From Arthrobacter_B citreus (GTDB lineage: Bacteria > Actinomycetota > Actinomycetes > Actinomycetales > Micrococcaceae): a stretch of DNA of 64,000 nt. Below are positions 34,888 through 44,261 of the stretch, one piece after another; position 1 is the first letter of the stretch, and the number at the start of each line of letters is the position of its first letter. Below the pieces are notes generated by a model. It did no database searches. It was not told the origin of the DNA and worked only from the letters and a program-made list of their open reading frames with translations. Location: the NCBI RefSeq assembly GCF_042429235.1, contig NZ_JBHMBA010000002.1; one strand, 5' to 3'. The position numbers were made by a program, and so were the translations under genes.

Positions 34888-35286
34888 TTGAGCGCCACCG
34901 AATCATCCATCGATATTGCGCGGGTGGCAGCCCAGGCAGCCTCCGGCAAGCTTGCCAACGACATTGTCGCCATCGATGTCAGCGAACGCCTCGCCATCAC
35001 CGACGTGTTCCTGATTGCCTCGGCCTCCAACGAACGCCAGGTTAATGCCATTGTCGACGGCATCGAAGAAGAACTGGCGAAAAAGGACCTCAAGCCGGTA
35101 CGGCGCGAGGGCCGCAGCGAGGGCCGCTGGGTCCTGCTCGACTACGCCAACGTCGTCGTGCACGTCCAGCACGAAGAGGACCGCGTCTTCTACGCCCTGG
35201 AGCGCCTGTGGAAGGACTGCCCGGCAGTTGACCTGCAGATCGAAAACGCGGCACCCGCAGCAGCCGCTGCGCCGGACGCCGAGTAG
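34888..35286 (+). CDS. rsfS: Ribosomal silencing factor RsfS
   Basis: A 132-residue protein that binds L14 and blocks subunit joining in starvation. Signatures are DIVAIDVSERLAITDVFLIASASNERQVNAI, split here by role into the N-terminal strands, followed by EGRSEGRWVLLDY and VVHVQHEEDRVFYALERLW. TTG 34888 is chosen because AAGGAG stands 5 bases upstream and no ATG fits. The Ala-rich tail is variable. Confidence 0.94.
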   Translation: MSATESSIDIARVAAQAASGKLANDIVAIDVSERLAITDVFLIASASNERQVNAIVDGIEEELAKKDLKPVRREGRSEGRWVLLDYANVVVHVQHEEDRVFYALERLWKDCPAVDLQIENAAPAAAAAPDAE

Positions 35287-35297
35287 CACCGCCGCCC

Positions 35298-35981
35298 GTG
35301 ACTGCCTCCGCCTCCTGGGACCCGGCCCGTACGGGCAAGCGTGTCATTTTGTGGCGTCACGGGCGAACCGAATGGAACCGTGCCGGAAGGTTCCAGGGCC
35401 AGCAGGACATTGCCCTGGATCCTTCGGGTGTTCATCAGGCGGCGGAGGCAGCCGCTGTCCTGCGGCACCTGCACCCTGACGTGATCGTGTCCTCGGACCT
35501 CAGCCGCGCCCTCGCCACCGGCCAGGCACTGGCAGAGGCCAGCGGGAAGCCCATCAGCACCGACCCCCGGCTGAGGGAAACCTATGCGGGAACGTGGGAG
35601 GGACTGTTCTTCGCCGACATCGCGTCGCGGTTCCCGCAGGAGCAGGCAGGATGGGCGGCGGGCAACGGTGACGTGCGCGCCGGCGGCGGGGAAAGCCGTG
35701 TGGATGTGGGCCGTCGGGTGGCCGAAGCGGTCACGGAGGCCGCCGATGCGCTCAAACCCGGTGGAACACTTGTGGCGGTCAGCCACGGCGGTGCCATCCG
35801 GGCAGGAATCTGCGCCCTGCTGGGACTGCCCACCGAGTCATGGACGGTCATCAGCGGAGTGTCGAATTCCCATTGGTCCATTCTCGAGGAACGGGATGCA
35901 ACCGCCGGCGGCGTGCGGTGGAACCTTGCCCAGCACAATGTGGGGCTCGACGCTCTGCCGTCCGGACCCCTGGAGGGGTAA
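35298..35981 (+). CDS. Histidine phosphatase, probable glucosyl-3-phosphoglycerate phosphatase
   Basis: A 227-residue phosphoglycerate-mutase-fold enzyme. The phospho-acceptor is in ILWRHGRTEWN, the second arginine in SSDLSRA, the acid in RETYAGTWEGL and the second histidine in VAVSHGGAIRAG. In mycobacteria the gene next to rsfS and nadD is gpgP (Rv2419c), which acts on glucosyl-3-phosphoglycerate, a precursor of methylglucose polysaccharides. Matching order suggests the same role, but a cobalamin-type phosphatase cannot be excluded. GTG 35298 is 12 bases after rsfS. Confidence 0.85.
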   Translation: MTASASWDPARTGKRVILWRHGRTEWNRAGRFQGQQDIALDPSGVHQAAEAAAVLRHLHPDVIVSSDLSRALATGQALAEASGKPISTDPRLRETYAGTWEGLFFADIASRFPQEQAGWAAGNGDVRAGGGESRVDVGRRVAEAVTEAADALKPGGTLVAVSHGGAIRAGICALLGLPTESWTVISGVSNSHWSILEERDATAGGVRWNLAQHNVGLDALPSGPLEG

Positions 35982-36035
35982 GTCCGGTGCCGGCGACGGT
36001 TCGAAGCACTCGAATTCCACGCGTGTAGTTCGATT

Positions 36036-36063
36036 TTGCACTCCGTTATTTCTGTACTAAAGT
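36036..36063 (+). promoter_or_regulatory. Promoter of the tRNA-Ala pair
   Basis: TTGCAC (36036-36041) and TAAAGT (36058-36063) are separated by 16 bases in a locally AT-richer stretch, about 60 bases before the first tRNA-Ala. Confidence 0.45.
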
Positions 36064-36129
36064 AGAGGAGTTGCTTCGGCCCGGGGGATACAAAATCCGC
36101 GGTGTGAGGCATAGTGGAAACAGTTTATT

Positions 36130-36206
<77 letters not shown>

Positions 36207-36293
36207 TAAGCAACTGCGCAGGCAGTGTTTATGGTCATTATTCTCCCGCGAAATTGTTCCGGGATATTGATGATGGAATCACAAAACTGAATT

Positions 36294-36371
<78 letters not shown>

Positions 36372-36513
36372 AAACACAAGGCTTGGATTCTCGTCAACGC
36401 AACTGTTGGCCGGGATCCGGGCCTTTTGTGTTCCCCGAGGTCCCCGCGCTTCCCACAGCCCTCCGGCGGCCCCCTCCGGCGGCCCTAGCCAACGCGGCGC
36501 ACACTGCACCACA

Positions 36514-38340
36514 ATGCAGGGATGGCTGAAATGCTGCGCCCCGGTGCCCGTTGACATGGAAAAGACCTCGGCCGGGCTTTTGCTGGCCTTTACCCTGCTG
36601 GCCCTGCTCTGGGCCAACCTGCCGTTTGGAGCAAGCTACGCCGAGTTCTGGGACACCGCCGTCGACCTGCGGGTCGGTGACCTGGAACTGGAGATGAGCT
36701 TCCACGACATTGTGAACGACGCCTTGATGGCGTTCTTTTTCTTCACCGTTGGTCTGGAGGTCAAGCGGGAATTCACCGTCGGAGAGCTCACGGACCGTTC
36801 CCGGGCCGTGGTCCCGGTGGCAGCGGCGGTGGCCGGGCTGCTGGTGCCGGCAGGGATCTTCCTGCTCCTGAACCCGTCCGGGGAAAATGCGTCTGTGTGG
36901 GGAGCCGTGATCTCCACCGATACGGCATTCCTGGTGGGGGCGCTGGCCGTTGTCGGGCCGAAGTTCCCGGGCAGGCTCCGGGTCTTCCTGCTGACCCTGG
37001 CAGTGGTGGACGACATCGGCGCCCTCGCGGCTATCGCCGTCTTCTACACGTCGGAGGTGAAGCTGCTTCCACTGCTGGCGGCGGTGGTCCTGCTGGTGCT
37101 CGTGGCACTGGTGCGCTTCCTGCCCACCGGCCGCGGCCCGGCCTACACCGTCCTGAGCCTTCTCGCCTGGGGCGCGACATACGCGTCCGGTGTCCATGCC
37201 ACGCTGGCCGGGGTGGCCATTGCACTGATGATCCCGGTGTTCCCGCCGCGCCGCCCGCACGTGGAACGCACGGAGGAGCTGGCCCGGGCCTTTCGGCAGT
37301 CACCCAACCCCGAGTATGCGGCGGCGACGGCCCGGAGCCTGAAGGAGTCCATCTCCATCAACGAACGGCTGCAGGGCACCTACGCCCCGTATGTATCGCT
37401 GCTTATTCTGCCGCTGTTTGCCCTGGCCAACGCCGGAGTGCGGCTTGACGGCCCCACCCTCGCGGCCGCGGCGCAATCCCGGCTGACCTGGGGCATCATC
37501 ATTGCGCTGGTGGTGGGCAAAACCCTGGGCATCACCGGAGCCACCGCCCTGATGCGCCGGACCGGAATGGGCCAGCTGGCGCCGGGCCTGACGCTGGCCC
37601 GGGTTGGCGGCGGCGCGGCGCTGTGCGGCATCGGGTTCACCATTTCCCTGTTTATCGTGGACCTGGCCGTTGACGACGAGCTGCTGCAGGCCGAAGCACG
37701 CGTTGGAGTCCTGGCAGCGTCGGTCACGGCTTTCCTGGTGGGCTGGGGCTGGTTCAGGCTGGTTGACCGTTTCCAGCCGGCATCCACGGTGGGGCGGTTC
37801 CTGGTCCGGGACTTCGACCCGGACCGTGACCACTACCGCGGCAACCCGCAGGCGCCGCTCCGGCTGGTGGAGTACGGGGACTTTGAATGTCCGTTCTGCT
37901 CCCGGGCCACCGGCTCCATTGACGAGGTGCTGGAGCATTTTGGTCCGCGGCTGGTGTACGTATGGCGGCATCTGCCCCTGACCCGCGTGCATCCGCACGC
38001 GGTCCAGGCGGCTCGTGCCAGCGAGGCGGCACACCTGCAGGGAGCTTTCCGGGAATATGGCCGGCTGCTGTTCGAGCGCCAGGACCAGCTGGACGCCGAT
38101 GATCTCGTGGCCTATGCCCAGGAGTTGGGGCTCGACGCCGATGAGTTCAGCGACGACCTGCAGTCAGGACCCGTGGTGAACCGGGTCGAAGATGATGCCC
38201 TCGACGCCGAATTCATGGACCTGAACTCGACGCCCACGTTTTTTATCGGTTCAGTCCGGCATCACGGGCCCTATGACGCGCCGTCCCTGATCCGCGCACT
38301 GGAAGAGTCGGAGTCCCAGCCAAACAGTCCCAGGCGCTGA
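36514..38340 (+). CDS. NhaA sodium/proton antiporter fused to a DsbA-like thioredoxin domain
   Basis: A 608-residue protein. The first about 420 residues are NhaA: eleven or so membrane helices, with the acidic pair in TLAVVDDIGALAAIA and the aspartate of ISTDTAFLVGAL intact. From about 430 a thioredoxin_4 domain follows, with CPFC in YGDFECPFCSRATGS and the cis-Pro loop NSTPTFFIG near the end. The known actinobacterial fusion would place the thiol domain beside the membrane. Start is uncertain: ATG 36514 lacks a ribosome site, and ATG 36559 is the next choice. The frame is open back into tRNA-Ala copy 2, which is not coding. Confidence 0.85.
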   Translation: MQGWLKCCAPVPVDMEKTSAGLLLAFTLLALLWANLPFGASYAEFWDTAVDLRVGDLELEMSFHDIVNDALMAFFFFTVGLEVKREFTVGELTDRSRAVVPVAAAVAGLLVPAGIFLLLNPSGENASVWGAVISTDTAFLVGALAVVGPKFPGRLRVFLLTLAVVDDIGALAAIAVFYTSEVKLLPLLAAVVLLVLVALVRFLPTGRGPAYTVLSLLAWGATYASGVHATLAGVAIALMIPVFPPRRPHVERTEELARAFRQSPNPEYAAATARSLKESISINERLQGTYAPYVSLLILPLFALANAGVRLDGPTLAAAAQSRLTWGIIIALVVGKTLGITGATALMRRTGMGQLAPGLTLARVGGGAALCGIGFTISLFIVDLAVDDELLQAEARVGVLAASVTAFLVGWGWFRLVDRFQPASTVGRFLVRDFDPDRDHYRGNPQAPLRLVEYGDFECPFCSRATGSIDEVLEHFGPRLVYVWRHLPLTRVHPHAVQAARASEAAHLQGAFREYGRLLFERQDQLDADDLVAYAQELGLDADEFSDDLQSGPVVNRVEDDALDAEFMDLNSTPTFFIGSVRHHGPYDAPSLIRALEESESQPNSPRR

Positions 38341-38345
38341 GCCCG

Positions 38346-38422
38346 AGGCCCGGAATCCAAGCCGGAATCCAGGCCCGGAATCCAGGCCCGGAATCCAGGC
38401 CCGGAATCCAGGCCCGGAATCT
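38346..38422 (+). repeat. 13-bp tandem repeat between convergent genes
   Basis: Six units of AGGCCCGGAATCC (lengths 14, 11, 13, 13, 13 and 13) fill the gap between nhaA and the convergent YhhN gene. The last unit supplies part of the YhhN stop codon. Confidence 0.9.
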
Positions 38423-39122
38423 AGGCACTGACCGGACGGCGCGTGGCCCGGGTCCGGAGCACTCCGGCCACGATGAGGCCCTGTCCGGCACAGTAGGTCA
38501 GCATGACGAGCGGATTCGTCCAGCCGGGCATCGCCTCGGGCATGAAGATGCGCAGCGCCAGCACTGTGTCGGAGGCGAGGAACAGTATGCCGCCAAGAGC
38601 CACGGTCCGGCTGCACCGCGCCGCCGTTGCCGCGGTTCCGGCGAGCACGATTCCGTAGGCTGCAACGGCGAAGGCCAGGCCGCCGAGCGTCGGCCAGAGC
38701 ACCAGCAGCATGAGCACCCACCACGCGGCAAAGACAAGGGCCCAGCGTGGGAATGGGTTGGCGGCGGTGTAGCGGGTGAGCAGCCAGATGTAGCAAAGGT
38801 GGGCCAGGCCAAAGGATCCGAGCATTACCGGCAGCTCCGGTGCAAAGGGGAAGAAAGCGGCGGCGCCGTCGCCCAGCCACGAAAACAGGAGTGCTCCGAG
38901 CAGCAGCGCCGTCGGCAGGCCGGTGCGGCCGCCGCGTCCGCCCCACACTGCCGCAACGGCGAGCAGCGGCATCAGCGCCAGCTTGGTCGGTTCCGCAATC
39001 TCGGGTGCCACGGCGGCGCGGGCACCGATGTGCACGGCCGACACCACGGCGAACGGCAGGAAGCCCCACCACCAGGTGCGGTGCAGCGCGGCGGTCTGGG
39101 TTTGGAGGGGCGCAGTGGTCAC
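38421..39122 (-). CDS. YhhN/TMEM86 family membrane protein (lysoplasmalogenase-like)
   Basis: A 233-residue protein with about eight membrane helices. Family features are AEPTKLALMPLLAVA, LGALLFSWLGDGAAAF, LGSFGLAHLCYIWL and LFLASDTVLAL. Animal TMEM86 hydrolyses lysoplasmalogens; the bacterial role is unclear. GTG 39122 is used, with AAGGAA about 8 bases upstream. It follows the lactone-oxidase gene on the same strand, 73 bases after its stop. Confidence 0.85.
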   Translation of the reverse strand: MTTAPLQTQTAALHRTWWWGFLPFAVVSAVHIGARAAVAPEIAEPTKLALMPLLAVAAVWGGRGGRTGLPTALLLGALLFSWLGDGAAAFFPFAPELPVMLGSFGLAHLCYIWLLTRYTAANPFPRWALVFAAWWVLMLLVLWPTLGGLAFAVAAYGIVLAGTAATAARCSRTVALGGILFLASDTVLALRIFMPEAMPGWTNPLVMLTYCAGQGLIVAGVLRTRATRRPVSA

Positions 39123-39195
39123 GAAACTGTTCCTTAGGGTTGGCTGGAGCCCATCGTACGGTGCCCGCGGTGTTTCCCCTCCGCAGCGCACCCCG

Positions 39196-40503
39196 CTAGG
39201 GACCGAGGACCTTGTCCAGATAGTCGTTGGCGAAAATCCGGTGGGGGTCCATCCGGTTTCGGAGGGCCAGGAAATCGGCAAACCGCGGATAGCAGGGGGC
39301 CAGGGCGGCGGCGTCCAGGGTGTGCAGTTTTCCCCAGTGCGGGCGTCCTTCGTGGGCGAGCATGATCTCTTCCACGGCTTCGAAGTACTCGGCCGGATCC
39401 TCCCGGTAATACCGGTGCACGGCCAGGTAGGCGGTGTCACGGCCATGCGCCGTCGAGAGCCAGCGGTCATCGGCAGCCGCCCAGCGCACCTCCACCGGGA
39501 AGGAAATGCGCCACTTCCGCTCCTCCGTCAACCGGCGAAGGGCATCGAACGCGGACATCAGCCGGTGGGCCGGAATGCCATATTCCTGCTCCGCAAAACG
39601 GACCGTGCGGCGCTGCGTGAAAACCCTGGGGGAGGAGTCGGTGTATTCCCTTCCGCCCAGCAGGCGGGCGGCCACCCGGTTGACGGCCGGGACGACGGCG
39701 GGAACGGCGGTGCCGGCGGCGCACGTTGCCCGGAATACTGTGTTGGACAGGAGGGTCTCGTCCACCCAGCGGCTGACGGGCGGCAGGGGATTCAGCGGCG
39801 CCGCAGCGGGCAACCTGGTGTTGAACTTTGTGGCGGCGCGGTTGGTGTGCGGAAACCAGTAGAACTCGAAGTGGTCTGACTGCTCCACCCGCCCGGACAT
39901 GGAGGCGAGGACGCCGGACAGCGGCTCCGAAGCCTCCACCGCACGCAGGGCGAATGCCGGAACGCACTGCAGCGTGACGTCGGCGATGATGCCCAGGGCG
40001 CCGAGGCCCAACGCGGCGGCCGGCAGCAGGGGATCGTCCTCACCCAGTGCCAGCATGCCGCCGTCGGGCTGGCTGAGCGTCATGCCGACAACCTGGGTGG
40101 ACAAGCCGCCGAACCGGGCCCCCGTTCCGTGCGTCCCGGTGGATACCGCCCCGGCAATCGACTGCCGGTCTATGTCGCCGAGATTCTGCATGGCCAGCCG
40201 GTATTCGCTCAGCAGCGCCGGGACCCGGTGCAGGCGGGTGCCGGCCAGGAGCCGGACCCGCAAACGTTCGGGATCGACGTCGACAATTCCCTGCAGCCGG
40301 CTCAGGTCCAGCATCACGCCGGGGGCGGCGGCGATGCCGGTAAAGCTGTGGCCGGCTCCCACGGCTTTGACCCGAAGCCCGGCGGCGGCCGCCCGCTTGA
40401 CGCACTGCTGGAGTTCGCTGACGCTGGCAGGTTGTTCAACCCGGTGGGGTGTCACCGTCACCGTGCGTGCCCAGTTCCGCCAGGTGCTGCCGGCGCCGCT
40501 CAC
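39196..40503 (-). CDS. FAD-dependent sugar-1,4-lactone oxidase (D-arabinono-lactone/L-gulonolactone oxidase type)
   Basis: A 435-residue flavoprotein. The FAD_binding_4 half carries VKAVGAGHSFTGIA and SIAGAVSTGTHGTG, and the C-terminal ALO half ends in EGRPHWGKLHTLDA and FLALRNRMDPHRIFANDYL. The histidine that binds FAD covalently in some members cannot be assigned with certainty (GHSFTG). Members oxidise sugar lactones or polyols. Its GTG start overlaps the upstream PLP enzyme stop by four bases (GTGA), so the two are translationally coupled and may act together. Confidence 0.9.
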   Translation of the reverse strand: MSGAGSTWRNWARTVTVTPHRVEQPASVSELQQCVKRAAAAGLRVKAVGAGHSFTGIAAAPGVMLDLSRLQGIVDVDPERLRVRLLAGTRLHRVPALLSEYRLAMQNLGDIDRQSIAGAVSTGTHGTGARFGGLSTQVVGMTLSQPDGGMLALGEDDPLLPAAALGLGALGIIADVTLQCVPAFALRAVEASEPLSGVLASMSGRVEQSDHFEFYWFPHTNRAATKFNTRLPAAAPLNPLPPVSRWVDETLLSNTVFRATCAAGTAVPAVVPAVNRVAARLLGGREYTDSSPRVFTQRRTVRFAEQEYGIPAHRLMSAFDALRRLTEERKWRISFPVEVRWAAADDRWLSTAHGRDTAYLAVHRYYREDPAEYFEAVEEIMLAHEGRPHWGKLHTLDAAALAPCYPRFADFLALRNRMDPHRIFANDYLDKVLGP

Positions 40504-41771
40504 AGGAAGGCCTTCCCTTCGCCGCGGTAGGTGGGCAGGACAGCGGTCACGCGGCCGCCGTCGACCAGCACGAAATGATTAACCCGTTCGGAAAGCTCCC
40601 CGCTTTTAGCGTGCCGGAACCATACGCGGTCACCGACGGCGAGACCCGCTGCGCTCCTGCCCGCCAGGGGGGTCTGGACTTCGCCGGCGCCCTCGCGCGG
40701 GAGCATCCTAAGCCCGGGCGGCCACACGGGCTGCGGCACCCGGGTGGGACCGGGGGGACCGGAAGCAATCCACCCGCCGCCCAGTACCGTGGCAACATCA
40801 GCGGCAGGCCGGCGCACCACGTCGAAGGCCACCGCGGCCGCGGGAGCCGGTGTGAAGGCCCGGTACGCATCAAAGAGATGGCCGGCGAACAATCCGGATC
40901 CGGCGGTGATCTCGGTGACGGCCGGGTCCGCGGCAGTCGTCTCAATCGACCCGGTGCCCCCGCCGTTGACGAATTCCAGGTCCGCCACCTCCCGCAGCCT
41001 GCCGGCAATCGAACCCCGGCGCTGTCTCAGCTCGGCGACGGACCGGGACTGGACCCAGCGCATCAGCGTGTTCCTGGGGGCCGCTCCCTTGACCGCATCG
41101 CCAACGCCGGCCACCTGTCCTTCGTACATCATGAGCCCAACCAGGGTGAACCCGGGACGTTCGGTGATGCGCCGGGCAAGGGCGACGGCGTCGTCGGGAC
41201 TGTGCAGGGGAGAGCGGCGGGTGCCGATGAAGCCCAGGACCGGTGCCTGCCAGGAGGCATCGGCGTCGATGCAGACCCGGACCGGGGGCCGCTGGCCGGC
41301 CGGAGCGAGGGAGTCGACCAGGTCCAGCTGGGACTCGTCATCGATCATCAGCGTGACGCGTGCAGCGAGCCGATCGTCCGCCACCAGTTGCGCCAGCGCG
41401 GACCGGTCGGCGCTGGGATAGCCGACGACGACGTCCCCGCACTCCGCGGCGAGCCACAGCGCTTCGGCGAGGGTGAAGGCAAAAATGCCCCGGTAGCCGG
41501 GCAGGGCGAGCAGCGAGTCAATAACGCCGCGGACCCGGATGGACTTGCTGGCCACCCGCAGCGGCGTTCCACCGGCCCTGCGCGCGAGGTCCCGCGCGTT
41601 CCAGCGGAGGGCATCGGCGCTCAGCACAGCCACGGGCGCGTCCAGGTGTTTCACTGCCGCGTCCAGCTCCGCCCAAAAGGCGGCGGGCTGATGGTGCCAT
41701 GGTTCCGAACCAGCGGGGCCGTCGAGGTCCAGGGCGCGGCCTTCGGGCCACACGTCGCCGGGAACTGTCAT
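40500..41771 (-). CDS. PLP-dependent alanine-racemase-fold enzyme (D-threonine aldolase / amino-acid deaminase type)
   Basis: A 423-residue fold-type III PLP enzyme. The barrel Lys is in LRVASKSIRVR, with VRVCIDADASW, LVGLMMYEGQVAG and NGGGTGSIETT as phosphate-binding and strand markers. The C-terminal beta domain contains VGDRVWFRHAKSGELSERVNHF, whose His and Asp/Glu are metal ligands in D-threonine aldolase relatives. The substrate is unknown. It is the first gene of a coupled pair with the lactone oxidase. Confidence 0.87.
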   Translation of the reverse strand: MTVPGDVWPEGRALDLDGPAGSEPWHHQPAAFWAELDAAVKHLDAPVAVLSADALRWNARDLARRAGGTPLRVASKSIRVRGVIDSLLALPGYRGIFAFTLAEALWLAAECGDVVVGYPSADRSALAQLVADDRLAARVTLMIDDESQLDLVDSLAPAGQRPPVRVCIDADASWQAPVLGFIGTRRSPLHSPDDAVALARRITERPGFTLVGLMMYEGQVAGVGDAVKGAAPRNTLMRWVQSRSVAELRQRRGSIAGRLREVADLEFVNGGGTGSIETTAADPAVTEITAGSGLFAGHLFDAYRAFTPAPAAAVAFDVVRRPAADVATVLGGGWIASGPPGPTRVPQPVWPPGLRMLPREGAGEVQTPLAGRSAAGLAVGDRVWFRHAKSGELSERVNHFVLVDGGRVTAVLPTYRGEGKAFL

Positions 41772-42010
41772 CTGGGTTCATCCTCCGGTTGGCCGTTGTC
41801 CCGCCACGGGTTTGGACCGCGGGCATGCCCGGATTCTAGCGGTACACACGCGCGGATTACCCGCAGAACTCCCCGGCGGCAGCTCCGGCCGCGGGGACTT
41901 GCGATGGCTGTCACATGGTTTTGCCAGCTAAACGGGTTAGGGTGAGGTATCTACAGAGCAGAGTTTGCTCGCTACGCCGGCTGGGAAGTCGAAGAAACCC
42001 AGAGGGCCGC

Positions 42011-43084
42011 ATGAGCACAACTGCACAACCAGCAGCACGGAAGACCCGCACCAACTCCGTCGTCAGCAGCTATTCAGGGCTGCTGAAGGCCGTTCGTGAC
42101 GAAGGGCTGCTCAAACGCCGCCGCTCCTTCTACATCACGACCTTCGTTTTTCTCTGTGCAGGCCTTGTGGCTGCCGGAACCGGGTTCTTCCTGATCGGCG
42201 AAAGCTGGTTCCAGCTGCTGATCGCCGCCGCGCTGGGTGTGCTGCTCACGCAGATGGCGTTTGTTGCCCATGAGGCAGCGCACCGCCAGGTGTTCGAATC
42301 GGGTCCAGCGAACGACCGCGCCGGACGTTTCGTGGCCAACGCCGTCGTCGGCATCAGTTACCAGTGGTGGATGAACAAGCACAGCCGCCACCATGCCAAC
42401 CCGAACACGGTGGGCAAGGATCCGGACATCGACATGGACACCATTTCGTTCCTCCCGGAGCAGGCCGCACGGCAAAAGGGCTTCATGGCCTGGTTCGCCC
42501 GCCGGCAAGGCTGGCTGTTCTTCCCGCTGCTGACGCTCGAAGGCATCAACCTGCACGCCACCTCGATCAAGCACCTCTTCGCCAACAAGCAGGTCAAGGG
42601 ACGCATCGGCGAGCTGGCCATGGTGTTCCTGCGGCTGGGCCTCTACTTGGCGGCAGTGTTCTTCTTCCTTCCCGTGGGCATGGCCTTTGCCTTCATCGGT
42701 GTCCAGCTGGCTGTCTTCGGTGTCTACATGGGGGCATCCTTCGCTCCGAACCACAAGGGAATGCCGATCATCCCCAAGGACTCCAAAGTGGACTTCCTGT
42801 CCCGCCAGGTCCTGACCTCGCGGAACATCAAGGGCACCGGAATGAACACCCTCATGGGCGGACTCAACTACCAGATTGAGCACCACCTCTTCCCGAACAT
42901 GCCGCGGCCCAATCTGGCCCGCGCGTCCGAGATCGTCAAGGCCTACTGCGCCGAGCACAAGATTCCCTACACGGAAACATCCCTGACCAAGTCCTACGGC
43001 ATCGTGGTGCGGTACCTGAACGAGGTCGGCCTGTCGGCACGGGACCCGTTCGACTGCCCCATGACGGCGCAGCGCCGCCTCTAG
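42011..43084 (+). CDS. Membrane fatty-acid desaturase
   Basis: A 357-residue acyl-lipid/acyl-CoA desaturase of the DesA3/linoleoyl-CoA group. The three histidine boxes for the di-iron site are HEAAH, HSRHH and QIEHHLFP. Four membrane helices occur in two pairs (about 40-80 and 200-245). It adjusts membrane fluidity. No separate electron-donor gene is adjacent. ATG 42011 is used, with AGAGGG about 5 bases upstream. Confidence 0.92.
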   Translation: MSTTAQPAARKTRTNSVVSSYSGLLKAVRDEGLLKRRRSFYITTFVFLCAGLVAAGTGFFLIGESWFQLLIAAALGVLLTQMAFVAHEAAHRQVFESGPANDRAGRFVANAVVGISYQWWMNKHSRHHANPNTVGKDPDIDMDTISFLPEQAARQKGFMAWFARRQGWLFFPLLTLEGINLHATSIKHLFANKQVKGRIGELAMVFLRLGLYLAAVFFFLPVGMAFAFIGVQLAVFGVYMGASFAPNHKGMPIIPKDSKVDFLSRQVLTSRNIKGTGMNTLMGGLNYQIEHHLFPNMPRPNLARASEIVKAYCAEHKIPYTETSLTKSYGIVVRYLNEVGLSARDPFDCPMTAQRRL

Positions 43085-43102
43085 CAGCGACCCCGGCAGC
43101 TG

Positions 43103-43143
43103 AAGCCGGCAACACCGTCCTTGACGGTGTTGCCGGCTTTTTT
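43103..43143 (+). terminator. Intrinsic terminator of the desaturase gene
   Basis: AAGCCGGCAACACCGTC pairs with GACGGTGTTGCCGGCTT around CTT and ends in a T6 run. Confidence 0.92.
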
Positions 43144-43166
43144 GCTGCGTCTGACAGACTGGACCC

Positions 43167-44261
43167 ATGTCGCAGACCCCTTCAGATTTGCCGTCCGCCC
43201 AAAGCCGACCCGCAGCAAAGAAACAGGCCAGCCATATCGGCATGCGGCTTGAAGACGCCCTGCACAGTTATCGGGAGGGCCGTGCCCGCAAACGCGGGGA
43301 GGTCCAAACGGTCCTGCCCTTTACCGGTTACGGCACCACCGAATGGGTCCGCGTGCTGGGCCGGGTGATCCTTGCCAAGCCCGGCTACGCCGCAGCGGAG
43401 GAGAGCTCCGCCGGTGCCAAGGTCATCCGTGACGGCATCCGCGGCTGGCGCAATTTCATGAGCCCGCCCATCAACAAGGCCGACGTCACGGTGGAGATCG
43501 GCGGGGAGAGCTATCCGGTGACCGCGGACCGCGGCGGCGTCGTTGACGTGGTTCTTCCAGTGCAGCTGGCACCGGGCTGGACCACCGTCACGCTCCGCTC
43601 CGACGATTCCGACGCCGCCGTCGCGCCCATCTACATCGTGGACCCCGCGGCTGCCGTGGGCGTTGTTTCCGACATTGATGACACCGTCATGGTGACAGCG
43701 CTGCCGCGGCCCTTCCTGGCAGCGTGGAACACCTTCGTGCTGGACGAGCATGCGCGCACTCCCACCCCGGGCATGGCCGTCATGATGGACCGGCTGGCCC
43801 GGGAGAACCCGGGCAGTCCTGTCCTGTACCTGTCCACCGGTGCCTGGAACGTGGCCGCCACCCTGACCCGCTTCATCACCCGCAACCTGTATCCGGCCGG
43901 GCCGCTGCTCCTGACCGACTGGGGTCCCACCCGGGACCGCTGGTTCCGCAGCGGCCCGGAGCACAAGAAGACCCAGCTCGAGCGGCTGGCCAAGGAATTT
44001 CCGCACATCAAGTGGCTGCTCATTGGAGATAACGGGCAGCACGACGAAGCCATCTACGCGGCCTTTGCCCGGCAGTACCCGCAGAATGTTAGGGCCATTG
44101 CCATCCGGCAGCTGTCGACCGGCGAAGCAGTGCTGGCCGGCGGCCGGTCCGCATCCCGGGCGGCGGAGACGCCGCCGGACATTCCGTGGATCTATGCGCC
44201 CGACGGCGCCGGAATGGCGGCGCAGCTGGCAGACCTGGGGCTCCTGCCCGACGCCGGCTAG
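43167..44261 (+). CDS. App1-family phosphatidate phosphatase-like protein (DUF2183)
   Basis: A 364-residue HAD-fold protein. The catalytic motif is VVSDIDDTVMVTA, followed by YLSTGAWNV, the lysine region HKKTQL and the second acidic motif LLIGDNGQHD. Yeast App1 is a phosphatidate phosphatase; the bacterial substrate is not known. No signal peptide or membrane segment is visible. It converges with the FUSC gene with no gap between the stops. Confidence 0.88.
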   Translation: MSQTPSDLPSAQSRPAAKKQASHIGMRLEDALHSYREGRARKRGEVQTVLPFTGYGTTEWVRVLGRVILAKPGYAAAEESSAGAKVIRDGIRGWRNFMSPPINKADVTVEIGGESYPVTADRGGVVDVVLPVQLAPGWTTVTLRSDDSDAAVAPIYIVDPAAAVGVVSDIDDTVMVTALPRPFLAAWNTFVLDEHARTPTPGMAVMMDRLARENPGSPVLYLSTGAWNVAATLTRFITRNLYPAGPLLLTDWGPTRDRWFRSGPEHKKTQLERLAKEFPHIKWLLIGDNGQHDEAIYAAFARQYPQNVRAIAIRQLSTGEAVLAGGRSASRAAETPPDIPWIYAPDGAGMAAQLADLGLLPDAG

